64,000 nucleotides of DNA, taken from NCBI GenBank assembly GCA_031296305.1, contig JARLFZ010000002.1, positions 62,001 to 126,000 of the forward strand, given 5' to 3'. The stretch is from Occallatibacter sp. GTDB taxonomy: Bacteria; Acidobacteriota; Terriglobia; Terriglobales; Acidobacteriaceae. Positions 9,150 through 18,699 of this stretch are shown here, piece after piece. The position numbers and the translations under genes were made by a program. Under the pieces are notes generated by a model. It did not search any database. It was not told where the DNA came from and was given only the letters and a program-made list of their open reading frames with translations. How positions within the stretch are numbered: position 1 is the first letter of the stretch; the number at the start of each line of letters is the position of its first letter.

Positions 9150-9350
9150 ATGGAACAGGGAACAGTAAAATGGTTTAACGATGCGAAGGGATTCGGCTTC
9201 CTTAGCCGTGCAGACGGCGAAGACGTGTTCGTGCATCATTCGGCCATCAAGAGTGAAGGATTTCGTTCGCTCAAGGAAGGTCAGGCGGTTGAGTTCGACG
9301 TGGTAAAAGGGCCGAAAGGCTTGCAGGCCGAGAACGTCCGGGCTGTCTAG
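9150..9350 (+). CDS. Cold-shock protein, CspA family
   Basis: 66 residues forming a single cold-shock domain: [15 protein letters not shown] (RNP1 KGFGFL) and DVFVHHSAI (RNP2). It binds single-stranded RNA or DNA and acts as an RNA chaperone in the cytoplasm. The length is that of the family. ATG 9150 has AAAGGA about 7 bases upstream. The next plus-strand gene is a zinc-ribbon nucleic-acid-type protein, so the two may belong to one stress response. Monocistronic by spacing. Confidence 0.95.
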   Translation: MEQGTVKWFNDAKGFGFLSRADGEDVFVHHSAIKSEGFRSLKEGQAVEFDVVKGPKGLQAENVRAV

Positions 9351-9722
9351 TCGCTGTCTAGTCGAATGACACGCCGGGTAGAGGTCGTCCGCGATATCTT
9401 CCCGGTTCTTGCCGGTTTTTTTGAGGATTCCAACGCTCGACGGCAGCGCTCGCGCTGCTCCTTGCGTGCTGAGGCCCCCGGACAACTCGAATGACACGGA
9501 AATTCTCTGCACCCCTTGCCTTCTACGCGAACAGAGTTCATCCCTGTCTGGCAACTCAAGGCGGAATTCATTTGACTTCGCAATCGCACGAAACCGGTCA
9601 ATGAGTTCGACGGACTTTGCTGCGGATGCGTCGGCCGCGAAGGCAAGCGGCCGAGGCAAAACAGCAAAGTTCGATGGTTATTCGAACGCACTACACACCA
9701 GCAGCATGGACGAAAGGGAAAT
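9351..9722. other. Intergenic with a two-part stem-loop
   Basis: No convincing gene. The main structure is a nested inverted repeat at 9614-9670 (see separate entry). Confidence 0.4.
9614..9670 (+). repeat. Nested inverted repeat upstream of the zinc-ribbon gene
   Basis: Outer arms of 9 bp (9614-9622 with 9662-9670) and inner arms of 8 bp (9631-9638 with 9647-9654) around an 8-base loop. It lies 52 bases before the zinc-ribbon start codon, so it would be in the 5' leader if transcription starts further upstream. Confidence 0.6.
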
Positions 9723-10085
9723 ATGGCTGAAGATCAGCAACTCATGTGCAGCGATTGCGGGCAGGCATTCACGTTTACCGCCGAGGATCAGGAATTCTTC
9801 CGCGAACGTGGATATTCGTCGCCGAAGCGCTGCAAACCGTGCCGTCAGGCCAAGAAGAACGAGCAACAGGGCGGTGGCGGTGGTGGTTACAGCCGCGGTA
9901 CATCGCAAGGGACAAGCGTGATTTGCGCCGGATGCGGACAGCAGACCACGGTTCCATTCGAGCCCCGCGGGGACCGTCCCGTGTATTGCCAGAACTGCTT
10001 TCAGGCGCGCAAAACCAGCGGCGCTGGTGGCGGCGGCAATCGGCGAGGCGGCGGTGGCGGCTTTGGTGGCGGCAGGGGCCGTTAG
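9723..10085 (+). CDS. Double zinc-ribbon protein with Gly-rich tail
   Basis: 120 residues. First ribbon: CSDC near residue 9, then RCKPC about 24 residues later, the layout of the zf-trcl family. Second ribbon: CAGC, 17 residues, then CQNC, the CxxC-x17-CxxC domain. The linker and C-terminus are glycine runs with Arg (GGGNRRGGGGG), as in RNA-binding RGG-type tails. Eight cysteines can bind two zinc ions. The molecular role is unknown; nucleic-acid binding is inferred. AAGGG lies just before ATG 9723. Confidence 0.85.
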   Translation: MAEDQQLMCSDCGQAFTFTAEDQEFFRERGYSSPKRCKPCRQAKKNEQQGGGGGGYSRGTSQGTSVICAGCGQQTTVPFEPRGDRPVYCQNCFQARKTSGAGGGGNRRGGGGGFGGGRGR

Positions 10086-10303
10086 TACTTCGTATTTCGA
10101 GCAGCGTGGATAAGGCCCTCCCCCGATTTCTGGGATTTGGCGTTCAGGGATGTGGCGGCTTTCGGGTTCCTCCGGGCGACATGCGCCTGTTCGGGTTCGC
10201 TCACGAAGTCGTCACAGGCCAGCGTTACAGGACGGAACTCCCCCGTTCGTCCCCGTTCTCACGCTCAAACTTGCAGCTTTTCAGCTTTGTCCGAGGAGTT
10301 CCA

Positions 10304-10588
10304 ATGAAAAAGGAAGTACCGCAGAAGAAGGAAGTGCCGCACGACAAATACTTCCTCAAATCGCTTCACCAGGAAATTGATCTCTACGATCGCAAGCTCG
10401 CCTATGTGGAGAAGTATGCCCAGTTCGATTCGGCAGAGGATCGCGAGGGCGCCGAGCACAAATTACTGACGAAACGGGCATCCCTCGCGGAGACGGCGAA
10501 GAAACTGGCTGCCGACGGAGTAGAGTTCAATCGCACCGATCTCCCGCGGTCATTTCGTGCTGAGGCAGATACCGGCGCGAGTGGGTGA
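10304..10588 (+). CDS. Small helical protein of unknown function
   Basis: 94 residues. The frame is longer upstream, but GAGGAG 7 bases before ATG 10304 and the change to protein-like composition fix the start. The N-terminus has a short repeat (KKEVPQKKEVPH). The rest is predicted helical, charged and coiled-coil-like (DLYDRKLAYVEKYAQFDSAEDREGAEHKL in two pieces, then KRASLAETAKKLA). There are no cysteines or signal peptide. I do not recognise the family; a cytoplasmic role is likely. Confidence 0.65.
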   Translation: MKKEVPQKKEVPHDKYFLKSLHQEIDLYDRKLAYVEKYAQFDSAEDREGAEHKLLTKRASLAETAKKLAADGVEFNRTDLPRSFRAEADTGASG

Positions 10589-11021
10589 CCCCGGCCTGGA
10601 CCCTCTCAATGGGCTTGGCGCAATCGACCGTCAATCACAGGCTCTGGAATGGGCTCTAGCCTCAGCCCGGTTCCATCCCAGACTCTTCGCTCCATCGCAA
10701 TTGACCAAGTATTTCCTTCCTGGGACCCACACAGAACTGCCATCCCAAGACGAAATTCTTTCCCGCCCTCAATACGTTAGGTCACGCTTGCGCTGCCTGG
10801 GTAGATTGCGCTGCCAGCTAAAATCCCGGGCTTCGGCGACTCGCCGTCTTGCCGCCTCAAGCACAATCACGTATAAATAATTCAAAAGCCCAGTAAAAAA
10901 CCTGGTTACTGCGGACCTGTCTGGTTTTTGTGACGGACGGCCAGGCCGAAGCTGAATGTGTATCCTTAGTCGCATAGACTCTGCTGCCGGACCACCATCG
11001 TCTGAAGAAGAGGGAACGAAT
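10589..11021. other. Intergenic upstream of pckG, nothing recognised
   Basis: About 430 bases with no convincing gene on either strand. An AT-rich piece at about 10870-10905 may contain the pckG promoter, but I cannot define -35 and -10 elements with confidence. Confidence 0.4.
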
Positions 11022-12848
11022 ATGAAGCAGGGAAAAACCAGCATTGCGAAGCCTCTGACGACCAACAAGCACCTCATCCGCTGGGTGGAGAAGATGGCCG
11101 ACCTCGCCCAGCCGGCCGCGATCCACTGGGTCGACGGCAGCCAGCAGGAATACGACTGGCTGTGCGAAGAAATGGTGGCGTCGGGCACATTCACCCGTCT
11201 CAACCAGAAGCGCTGGCCGGGATGTTTCTATGCGCGCTCCGATCCGCGCGATGTGGCGCGCGTCGAAGACCGCACCTACATCTGCTCGCTCTCCAAAGAC
11301 AACGCCGGTCCCACAAATAATTGGCTTGACCCCTTCGAGATGCGCAAGAAGCTCAAGGATCTGTTCAACGGCGCCATGCGCGGCCGCACCATGTACGTTC
11401 TGGCCTTCAGCATGGGGCCGGTGGGTTCACCCATGTCGCGCATCGGCGTGCAGCTCACCGATTCCCCCTACGTTGTCGTGAACATGCGCATCATGACGCG
11501 CATCGGCCTTCCGGTCCTGGCCGAAATCGATAAAGACGAAAAGCGTGTGGTGCCGTGCATGCACTCCGTAGGCATGCCCCTCGCGCCGGGGCAAAAGGAC
11601 GTGCCCTGGCCCTGCAACGAGACCAAGTACATCGTGCATTTTCCTGAGACGCGTGAGATCTGGAGCTACGGCTCGGGCTACGGCGGCAATGCGCTGCTGG
11701 GCAAGAAGTGCTTCTCGCTGCGCATCGCTTCGAACATTGCGCGCGACGAAGGCTGGATGGCCGAGCACATGCTCATCCTCGGCGTGGAGTCGCCGCAAGG
11801 CGAGAAGACCTACGTGGCGGCAGCGTTTCCTTCGGCATGCGGCAAGACCAATTTTGCCATGATGGTTCCAGCTCCGGCATTCAAGGGCTGGAAGGTGTCG
11901 ACGGTCGGCGATGACATTGCCTGGATCAAGCCGGACGCAAACGGCCAGTTGCGCGCCATCAATCCCGAGGCGGGATTTTTCGGCGTGGCGCCGGGGACAA
12001 GCGACAAGACCAATCCCAACGCCGTGGCCACGCTCAGCCGGAATTCGATCTTTACCAACGTGGCGCTCACGCCCGATGGCGGGGTGTGGTGGGAGGGCAT
12101 GACCGACGAGCCGCCCGCTGAATGTCTGGACTGGCGCGGCGAGCGGTGGACGCCGGAGATCGCCAAACAGACCGGCGCCAAGGCCGCGCATCCCAACGGG
12201 CGCTTTACCGCTCCGGCTGCACAGTGCCCATCGATCGATCCGGAGTGGGAGAATCCCGAAGGCGTGCCTATCAGCGCATTTGTATTCGGCGGACGGCGCT
12301 CCACTACCATGCCGCTCGTCTACCAGGCGTTTAACTGGGGCGCGGGCGTTTACGTGGGCGCCACCATGGGCTCTGAAACCACGGCTGCCGCCGCCGGCGC
12401 TGTGGGACTGGTGCGCCGCGATCCCATGGCGATGCTGCCTTTCTGCGGCTATCACATGGGCGACTACTTCCGCCACTGGCTCAAGATGCAGCGCGCCCTC
12501 AGCTCGACGCCGCGCATCTTCCACGTCAACTGGTTCCGCAAGGACGACGAAGGCAAATTCCTGTGGCCAGGCTTCAGCGAAAACATGCGCGTGCTCAAGT
12601 GGATTGTGGACCGCGCGCACGGCCGCGCCCTGGGCAGGGAAACGCCCATCGGCTGGACGCCTTACTACGAAGACATGGAGTGGTCCGGGCTCGACTTCCC
12701 GCGCGAGCAGTTCGAAAAGATGCAGGAAGTGAGCCGCGCCGCGTGGCGCAAAGAGATCCTCGGCCACGAGGAGCTTTTCATCGACGTGCACGACCACCTG
12801 CCGCCAGAGATGATCTACCAGCGCGAACTGCTGATCTGCCGGTTGTAA
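11022..12848 (+). CDS. pckG: Phosphoenolpyruvate carboxykinase (GTP)
   Basis: Converts oxaloacetate and GTP to phosphoenolpyruvate, GDP and CO2 in gluconeogenesis (cytoplasm). The 608-residue length and motifs are those of the GTP family: RTYICS near residue 84, [12 protein letters not shown] near 215, the kinase loop FPSACGKTN near 270, then WWEGM and NWFRKD near 505. ATG 11022 is preceded by GAGGGA at a suitable distance. It is transcribed alone, and the downstream gene converges on it. The choice between gluconeogenic and anaplerotic direction cannot be read from sequence. Confidence 0.97.
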   Translation: MKQGKTSIAKPLTTNKHLIRWVEKMADLAQPAAIHWVDGSQQEYDWLCEEMVASGTFTRLNQKRWPGCFYARSDPRDVARVEDRTYICSLSKDNAGPTNNWLDPFEMRKKLKDLFNGAMRGRTMYVLAFSMGPVGSPMSRIGVQLTDSPYVVVNMRIMTRIGLPVLAEIDKDEKRVVPCMHSVGMPLAPGQKDVPWPCNETKYIVHFPETREIWSYGSGYGGNALLGKKCFSLRIASNIARDEGWMAEHMLILGVESPQGEKTYVAAAFPSACGKTNFAMMVPAPAFKGWKVSTVGDDIAWIKPDANGQLRAINPEAGFFGVAPGTSDKTNPNAVATLSRNSIFTNVALTPDGGVWWEGMTDEPPAECLDWRGERWTPEIAKQTGAKAAHPNGRFTAPAAQCPSIDPEWENPEGVPISAFVFGGRRSTTMPLVYQAFNWGAGVYVGATMGSETTAAAAGAVGLVRRDPMAMLPFCGYHMGDYFRHWLKMQRALSSTPRIFHVNWFRKDDEGKFLWPGFSENMRVLKWIVDRAHGRALGRETPIGWTPYYEDMEWSGLDFPREQFEKMQEVSRAAWRKEILGHEELFIDVHDHLPPEMIYQRELLICRL

Positions 12849-12849
12849 C

Positions 12850-12912
12850 GTACCGCCGGTCCTCGGGCTTTTGTACCGCCGGTCTCCTGACCGGCTGTAG
12901 TGCGAGCGTCCA
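12850..12912 (+). repeat. Two copies of a TACCGCCGG-type dispersed repeat
   Basis: GTACCGCCGGTC occurs at about 12850 and 12873. The second copy continues with CTCCTGACCGGCTGTAGTGCG. A related copy is at 27268-27300 (TGTACCGCCGGACTCC, then GACTGGCTTGAGTGCGG) and a more divergent one at 43631-43658. The arms GCCGGT/ACCGGC can form a hairpin. Confidence 0.55.
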
Positions 12913-12959
12913 CGCCCGCACGCGTCCGAAGATCATTACATAATCACCGGGTCAAGGCC

Positions 12960-13484
12960 CTACGTCTGGCTCCGCTCCACCACCGGCCTGAACCCGAGCC
13001 TCTCCCAGAAATCGCACACCAGAGCCACGGTTTCCTCGCTTGTCGCGGGGGCCGCGCGCAGCGTGATGCCTGGTCCCACGCCCGCCGCAAGATCCTTAGG
13101 CGCCACGGCAATGGCAATGCATTTTTCCGGCCGGTAAGTGCAACTGGCCAGGTCGGCAATCGACAGGTTAGTGGTCGGCGTAGCAATCACGGTACTCGGC
13201 GGCGCCATGCGGTCCACAAGCCACAGAATCTCCAGCTTCGACTCCAACTCGTCGGGCACGCAGTCGATAGCCAGGTCCGCTTCGCGCACCGCGTCTTCAA
13301 TGCTCGATGCGAAAGCCACCGCGGGCAGCGCCTGCGGGCTCAGTTCCTCGCGGATTGCCTCGCGCGCGTGATGCAGATTTGCCGGCATCACGTCCTCAAG
13401 CAGCACGCGAAAGCCAGCGCGGGCTGCGCCCAGCACCAGCCAGCGCCCCAGAGGCCCGGCACCGATGATGGCAACAGTTGTCAC
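12960..13484 (-). CDS. 3-hydroxyacyl-CoA dehydrogenase NAD-binding domain protein
   Basis: 174 residues covering only the Rossmann domain of the 3HCDH family: IIGAGPLGRWLVLGAARAG at the N-terminus (GxGxxG), then DVMPANLHHAREAI, ADLAIDCVPDELESK (the usual EAV-E position reads CVPDE) and TPTTNLSIADLA in place of the family's S-N-S-S stretch. The C-terminal helical domain needed for dimerisation and substrate closure is absent, so true dehydrogenase activity is uncertain. The GTG start at 13484 has only a weak binding site, 23 bases after the preceding small gene, with which it probably forms an operon. Confidence 0.7.
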   Translation of the reverse strand: MTTVAIIGAGPLGRWLVLGAARAGFRVLLEDVMPANLHHAREAIREELSPQALPAVAFASSIEDAVREADLAIDCVPDELESKLEILWLVDRMAPPSTVIATPTTNLSIADLASCTYRPEKCIAIAVAPKDLAAGVGPGITLRAAPATSEETVALVCDFWERLGFRPVVERSQT

Positions 13485-13507
13485 AGAGGTCTGGGCATGG
13501 CCGGGGC

Positions 13508-13690
13508 CTACTTTGCGCCCAGGGCCGCAGCCACTTCTTCGGCGCTGGGTCGCGCGCGTAGCAGATGCTCCGAAACTTTCGCCCGCTCCTCAGCGGACAG
13601 CGTGGGCGCGGCAGCCAGTATCCGGCGCAGGGTTACGGCAACGTCGTCAATGTAATTCATCAGCCGGATGGCTTCTCCTGAAAGCGGCAT
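13508..13690 (-). CDS. Small helical protein of unknown function
   Basis: 60 residues, start ATG at 13690 with AGGAGAA 4 bases upstream, one of the best binding sites in the window. The sequence is helical (DDVAVTLRRILAAAPTLSAEERAKVSEHLL, in two predicted helices) and ends SAEEVAAALGAK. There is no signal peptide, cysteine or known motif. It precedes the 3-hydroxyacyl-CoA dehydrogenase-like gene by 23 bases and may be its partner. Confidence 0.65.
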   Translation of the reverse strand: MPLSGEAIRLMNYIDDVAVTLRRILAAAPTLSAEERAKVSEHLLRARPSAEEVAAALGAK

Positions 13691-13759
13691 AATTCTCCTC
13701 GTGGATTTTGGATTCCGTTCTCATTGTAGGGTGCGGAGCCGCACCGCGCGAATCTGAAC

Positions 13760-13815
13760 GCTCCCTCGCTCCCTCGTTCCCTCGTCCTCTCGTTCCCTCG
13801 GTCCCTTGGTCCCTG
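13760..13815 (+). repeat. Seven 8-bp tandem units of G(C/T/G)TCCCTC type
   Basis: Units start at 13760, 13768, 13776, 13784, 13792, 13800 and 13808, with consensus GTTCCCTC and one or two changes in each. It lies just after the stop of the 992-residue secreted protein gene. A second array with the same period is at 47730-47777. Confidence 0.75.
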
Positions 13816-13817
13816 TC

Positions 13818-16796
13818 TCACGGATTCTGCTCGATCGAAACATTCACCGTCGAGGTGTTTCCCGAGGCGGCCAAGCCCATCAGGTTCGTCGCCACGCCGG
13901 GCAGGGCCGCGGGCGAAAACGTGACCGATCCGTCCACAGCAGAAGTGGCCGTGGAGGCCTCGGTAGCCAGCAGCGCTCCGGGCCGGCACACCACCTTCGG
14001 CGAGCAAGGCGGCGTCCACGCGTAGAGCGCCTGGTAGAGCGCCACCGTGCCGCCAACCATGGGGTTGCCGTCCATGTCCAAAAGCCGCAGCGCGATCTGA
14101 CTCGGAGTGCCCGAAGCGGCAAGGCTCTGGCTGGTGCCGGAGATGGGTTCGAGCGCCGCGTACTCCGGCCGCGCTCCGAATGCGGTGAATGCAACGCACT
14201 GGCTGGTGCCGTTCAGGCACGCCTGAATGCTCGCGGTCTGTCCCTCGGCGAGCTGACCCACAGTGAGCGTTTGTGTGGCGATGCCGGCGGAGTTGGTAGT
14301 GACCGAAGCCGGGCTTGGGTTCCCGATGCCGGAGGTGGGGTTCTGCCACGTCACGGTCTGGCCGCTCAGCGGGACGCCGTTGTTCTCGACCAGAGCCTGC
14401 ACCGTCCACGTGAAGTTAGCGCCGGCCGCGAGCGATAGCTGCCGGGTTAGCACAGAAAGCACAGCGGGAGTTCCGCCCACGAACTGAGCCTGCAAACTCG
14501 AGCCATTGGTGAGCGCCACGGTCACAGTGGACCACGCCGTGCTCGTCGCGGTTACGTTCATGGTGGCGTGCCCGTCGCCCGTGGCCACCACCGAGCAGAC
14601 GGGCAACCCGCACGCCAGCGTAGCCGTGCCGCTGGTCACGGTGTAGATTACGGCAACGCCGCCGGCTGGCGTCATATTCGAACCCAGCGCCGTCACGGAG
14701 AAGGGAAGCGGCTCGCCGATGGGCACGGTATTCGCGGGCGCAGTATTGATTGTGAGCGCGTCGCCGTTGCCCGAGTCGTAGCTGACGCCGCTGGGAATAA
14801 TGGCGGCTGCGTACATGCCGGGTTCGTCGTCGACCTCGAGATCGACCGATCCGGTAACGCCCGTCGCCGCCGGCGGCACCACGGCGGTAATTTGATTGGG
14901 CGAGATGCTGGTCACAACGGCCGCTTGCCCCCCCACCGTTACGGTGTCGGCCAGGCGAAAGCCCATGCCCTCGATCGTGATCGAACCGCCCGATTCGGGC
15001 AGACGCGTGGGCGAAACCGTGTCGGCATAAAGCACCCATCCGCAGTAGGCGTAGTCGGGCCGGCCATCCCCGCGCAGGTCGGCAACGCCGATGCGCACCA
15101 TGTCGTCGCCGTTGGTCGCCACGCGCAGCCAGGTCTCGCCTGTGGCGTAGCCATTCAGGCCGGGCGCCGCGCCCACTGCGGTCGCCCCCACGGGTTTGAA
15201 CGCGTCCCACACGCCGATCGAAGGCAATGCCTTGGACTCGGTGGGTGCGCCGGTTTCGTCCAGGGCTTGCGTGACGACGGTGAAAATGCGGTTGCCGCGC
15301 ACCGGAAACGTGAACCAGTCCGTCTGGCCCACCTGGCTCAAGCGCCCGCACCACAATCCGCCCCCCGGCATCGTACGCGGCTGGGCCTCGGTTCCAATGG
15401 CGTCGGAATATCCCCCCACGGCGGAGTTGGCCGAAGTGACCGCGAGAGTTTTCGTGCTGCCCACGGAAAGATTTTCGAGCGAGATGGCATTGAGCGTGCC
15501 CGAGGGCGCAACCTGCCCCTGGGTGTAAGGGCCAACGGAGTTTTCCAGAATATAATTCGGGTTAATGGCCTCGAAGCTGACCTGGTAGTTGGCCGTGGAC
15601 ACGCCGGGCGGCAGAGGAATGCCGCTCAGGTCGAAGAATCCCTGCAGTGAAACATCGTTCGATCCCCAGTTGGTCAGCAGGTTGCCGTTCGCGTCGTCCC
15701 AGCCCGTCACGGGATTGCCGTGATTGCCATTGAACAGCGAGCCCGTCACGGCCGTCACCGTGTATTGGTAAAGCGGATTGCCATTGGCGTCGAGCGGGCG
15801 CGCCACCACGTTCACACCCTGCATGCCGTAGCCAGTGCGGAAGCTGACTGTGCCCTGGATTGAGATCGTGTTCGTCGCGGTGATCTCCTTGCCGGGAAAA
15901 CTCGCGACGTTGGCCGCAGCAATCGGATAGAGTCTGTTGACGGCGGCGATGTCGTCCCAGCGCAGCACCGTGGGGTTGGGAATGCAGGCGCCGCCGCTTG
16001 CGCCACAGGCGCCGCTCATGGGTTCCATCACCGGCCAGCCCAGCGTGCCCCCGTTTTCGCCGTCCGTGAGCGCTTTGGGATTCACCTGCGCATCGTCGAG
16101 CCCGAGAATGCGCCCGAAGGCGCGCTCCAGCTCAAAGCTCATCATCAAGATCATGTTGGCATTCGTGGCGCAGAGTCCGTTCAGAAGGATGACGCCGTGT
16201 GCAAAAGTCGCATTGGCGTTGAAGTTGTCCAGCCACACATAGACGCCATTGTTCTGGCAGGCGTCAGGCTTGCTCGTCGTCGCGCCAAAAATAGCATCGA
16301 TCACCGAGCCATCGGCGTCGTAGATCACCGCAACGGGATAATTGGTGGCCGCGGGCGTAATGTCGGCAGGCGCAATGATCTGCCCCGACGAGTTCACTTG
16401 AATGTCGGCCCCGTTCACGTCCTCGTTCAGAGGACCCACGTCGGTTAGCGTCACACCCGCCGTGGGCACCGCGCTCCACAAGGCCGCTGCGGCGTCCACC
16501 ATCGCGGTGGCCTGTGCGTTCGTCACCGTGCTAGAGAGCGGGCCCTGGTCCACGTAGTAATTCACCTGGCCACCGGCCCAATACAGCGGTACCCCAAGAA
16601 ACGCGGGGTTGAAGTAGGTCGTTCCGGCAATGTATTTAGGCCCGCCCGCGAAAAGCATAGAGGGCGCGAAAAGAACCACCAAACCGAGAACGCATAGCGG
16701 GAGACGCCCGGACACGCGGTGATCGGGCCAGGCGCTGCGCGCCCCCGCTGGAATAGTGATAGGCACGGAATCCCCCGGACGGAGTTCCAGGGGCAT
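13818..16796 (-). CDS. Large secreted Ig/TIG-domain protein with degenerate matrixin motif
   Basis: 992 residues with a long basic N-terminus and a hydrophobic signal (LCVLGLVVLFAPSMLFAGG). Residues about 40-260 look like a matrixin-type metalloprotease domain (AAALWSAVPTAGVTLTDVG), but the zinc motif HExxHxxGxxH reads FELERAFGRIL: all three His are replaced (F221, R225, L231) while Glu and Gly remain. A strand-rich region, an IPT/TIG domain (about 590-680) and bacterial Ig-like domains follow to the end. It is probably an extracellular, non-catalytic adhesin or binding protein. The start ATG 16796 lacks a clear binding site, so the N-terminus is uncertain. Confidence 0.7.
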   Translation of the reverse strand: MPLELRPGDSVPITIPAGARSAWPDHRVSGRLPLCVLGLVVLFAPSMLFAGGPKYIAGTTYFNPAFLGVPLYWAGGQVNYYVDQGPLSSTVTNAQATAMVDAAAALWSAVPTAGVTLTDVGPLNEDVNGADIQVNSSGQIIAPADITPAATNYPVAVIYDADGSVIDAIFGATTSKPDACQNNGVYVWLDNFNANATFAHGVILLNGLCATNANMILMMSFELERAFGRILGLDDAQVNPKALTDGENGGTLGWPVMEPMSGACGASGGACIPNPTVLRWDDIAAVNRLYPIAAANVASFPGKEITATNTISIQGTVSFRTGYGMQGVNVVARPLDANGNPLYQYTVTAVTGSLFNGNHGNPVTGWDDANGNLLTNWGSNDVSLQGFFDLSGIPLPPGVSTANYQVSFEAINPNYILENSVGPYTQGQVAPSGTLNAISLENLSVGSTKTLAVTSANSAVGGYSDAIGTEAQPRTMPGGGLWCGRLSQVGQTDWFTFPVRGNRIFTVVTQALDETGAPTESKALPSIGVWDAFKPVGATAVGAAPGLNGYATGETWLRVATNGDDMVRIGVADLRGDGRPDYAYCGWVLYADTVSPTRLPESGGSITIEGMGFRLADTVTVGGQAAVVTSISPNQITAVVPPAATGVTGSVDLEVDDEPGMYAAAIIPSGVSYDSGNGDALTINTAPANTVPIGEPLPFSVTALGSNMTPAGGVAVIYTVTSGTATLACGLPVCSVVATGDGHATMNVTATSTAWSTVTVALTNGSSLQAQFVGGTPAVLSVLTRQLSLAAGANFTWTVQALVENNGVPLSGQTVTWQNPTSGIGNPSPASVTTNSAGIATQTLTVGQLAEGQTASIQACLNGTSQCVAFTAFGARPEYAALEPISGTSQSLAASGTPSQIALRLLDMDGNPMVGGTVALYQALYAWTPPCSPKVVCRPGALLATEASTATSAVDGSVTFSPAALPGVATNLMGLAASGNTSTVNVSIEQNP

Positions 16797-16993
16797 TGGA
16801 AGGTCCAAACGTATTTGGCGATTCTTGGAAGTTTCTAAGAAATGCCGGCCGCAAAATTGGAAAACCCTTGTCGCCGCTGCTGGGCGATGCCACCTCGCCC
16901 CAGAGTCCAATCTGCCCTCCGCGTCATCTCATAAAAAGACATGCCGGTGTGGGAAACAAGGCCCTTCCAGCTAAAATCAACACGAGATATCTC

Positions 16994-17941
16994 ATGACCG
17001 AAATTCGCGACACCGTGATCCTAGGTTCCGGCTGCGCCGGATTGACGGCCGCGCTCTACACCGCGCGCGCCGGGATGAAACCGCTTGTTCTGGAGGGCCA
17101 CGAGCCCGGCGGCCAACTCTCGATTACCACATTGGTCGAGAACTTTCCCGGCTGGCCCGAGGGCATACAGGGGCCGGAGCTGATCGAGAACATGAAGAAG
17201 CAGGCCGCCCGCTTCGGCGCCACGTATGAGCACGCCTTGGTGAGCCATGTCGATGCCGCCGCGCATCCCATCCGCCTGCACACTTCGATAGGCGAGATCC
17301 ACACGCGCACGCTGATCGTGGCCTCCGGTGCCAGCGCGCGCTGGCTGGGCCTGCCCAGCGAACAGGCGCTGATCGGCCACGGCGTGTCGAGTTGCGCCAC
17401 ATGCGACGGCTTCTTTTTCCGCGACAAGGAGATCGCCGTGGTGGGCGGCGGCGATTCTGCAATGGAGGAGGCAATTTTCCTCAGCCGCTTCGCCTCCAAG
17501 GTCACGCTGCTCCACCGCCGCGACGCCTTCCGCGCTTCCAAAATCATGCTGGAGCGCGCCGTGGCGCATCCCAAGATCGAATTCCGCAGCAACACCGTCG
17601 TCGAAGAGGTGCTGGGTGTGGACGAAAAGGAAGTGAACGGTTTGCTGCTGCGCGACGTGCGCACCGGCGAGCGCACGGTGCTGCCGGTCAGCGCCCTCTT
17701 TCTCGGTATCGGGCACGTGCCGAATACGAAGATGCTCGCCGGCGAGATCGATCTCGACGACGAGGGCTACATCAAAACCACCAACAATGTCTTCACCGCT
17801 CGCGGCGGCGTCATCGTTCCCGGCGTCTTTGCCTGCGGCGACGTGCAGGATCGCCGCTATCGACAGGCCATCACTGCGGCCGGCTCCGGCTGCATGGCCG
17901 CGCTAGAGGTGGAGAAATATCTCGAAGAGCGCGGGCGCTGA
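16994..17941 (+). CDS. trxB: Thioredoxin reductase (NADPH)
   Basis: Transfers electrons from NADPH through FAD to thioredoxin in the cytoplasm. 315 residues. FAD-binding ILGSGCAGLTAALYTARAG at the N-terminus, the redox pair in SCATCDGFFF near residue 134, the NADPH-binding VVGGGDSAMEEA, HRRDAFRAS, and the C-terminal FAD contact GVFACGDVQDRRYRQA. ATG 16994 matches the family start. It is followed after 11 bases by yggS and then yggU, all co-directional, so the three form a likely operon. The large secreted protein gene is divergent from it. Confidence 0.95.
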   Translation: MTEIRDTVILGSGCAGLTAALYTARAGMKPLVLEGHEPGGQLSITTLVENFPGWPEGIQGPELIENMKKQAARFGATYEHALVSHVDAAAHPIRLHTSIGEIHTRTLIVASGASARWLGLPSEQALIGHGVSSCATCDGFFFRDKEIAVVGGGDSAMEEAIFLSRFASKVTLLHRRDAFRASKIMLERAVAHPKIEFRSNTVVEEVLGVDEKEVNGLLLRDVRTGERTVLPVSALFLGIGHVPNTKMLAGEIDLDDEGYIKTTNNVFTARGGVIVPGVFACGDVQDRRYRQAITAAGSGCMAALEVEKYLEERGR

Positions 17942-17952
17942 GTGAGTGCGCG

Positions 17953-18699
17953 ATGACGGCGCTCCGGGAAAATCTCGAGCGGCTCGAAGACGCGATCTCC
18001 GCGGCGTGCCGCGCAGCCGGACGTTCGCGCGCCGAAGTCGAATTGATGGCCGTCTCCAAGACCTTCCCCGCCGAAACCGTTGCTGAAGCCGCGGCGCTGG
18101 GGCTCACGCTCTTTGGCGAAAACCGCGTGCAGGAGTTTGCCAACAAAGCATTGCATGCAGCAGACCTTTGGAAGGGATCGCCGGCAGGGCCGCTGCGCTT
18201 CCACCTCATCGGCCATCTGCAATCGAACAAGGCGGCGCGCGCCGCAGAGCTTTTTGACGGCATCGATTCTCTCGACTCGCTGCGCCTCGCTGAACGCCTG
18301 GACGAGGCCGCGGGCCGCTATAGCAAACGGCTGCCGGTGCTGATCGAAGTAAAGCTCAGCCCCGAAGCCACGAAAGCAGGCTTGACGCCGGAGTCGGCAG
18401 AGGCCGCGCAACTGTTCGAGCGCCTGCCGGATTTTTTGAACCTGAACGTGCGCGGCCTGATGACCATCGCGCCGTGGGGCGCGCCCGAGGAAGAAACCCG
18501 CGCCTGTTTCCGCAGTTTGCGCGCGTGGCGCGATCGCTGGGCCGCGGCGCACCCCAATCTGCATCTCGATGTGCTTTCCATGGGCATGAGCGGCGATTTT
18601 CAGTTGGCCATTGCTGAAGGCTCGACGCGCATTCGCATCGGCACGGCGCTATTCGGCAAACGCTCGCCACTGCCCTCGCCAACATCGGAGTTGGATTGA
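17953..18699 (+). CDS. yggS: PLP homeostasis protein, YggS/YBL036C family
   Basis: 248 residues of the alanine-racemase-like PLP-binding barrel: ELMAVSKTFPAE contains the PLP lysine, then FGENRVQEFANK, FHLIGHLQSNK, LSPEATKAGL, GLMTIAPWG and LSMGMSGDFQLAIAEGSTRIRIGTALFG in separate blocks. The family binds pyridoxal phosphate and balances free PLP, with no known enzymatic turnover. It follows trxB by 11 bases and its stop overlaps the next start by one base (TGATG), so it is translationally coupled to yggU. Confidence 0.95.
   Translation: MTALRENLERLEDAISAACRAAGRSRAEVELMAVSKTFPAETVAEAAALGLTLFGENRVQEFANKALHAADLWKGSPAGPLRFHLIGHLQSNKAARAAELFDGIDSLDSLRLAERLDEAAGRYSKRLPVLIEVKLSPEATKAGLTPESAEAAQLFERLPDFLNLNVRGLMTIAPWGAPEEETRACFRSLRAWRDRWAAAHPNLHLDVLSMGMSGDFQLAIAEGSTRIRIGTALFGKRSPLPSPTSELD

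Noticed and set aside
11427..12797. 456-codon minus-strand frame opposite pckG
   Set aside because: Antisense shadow of pckG produced by high GC at third positions.
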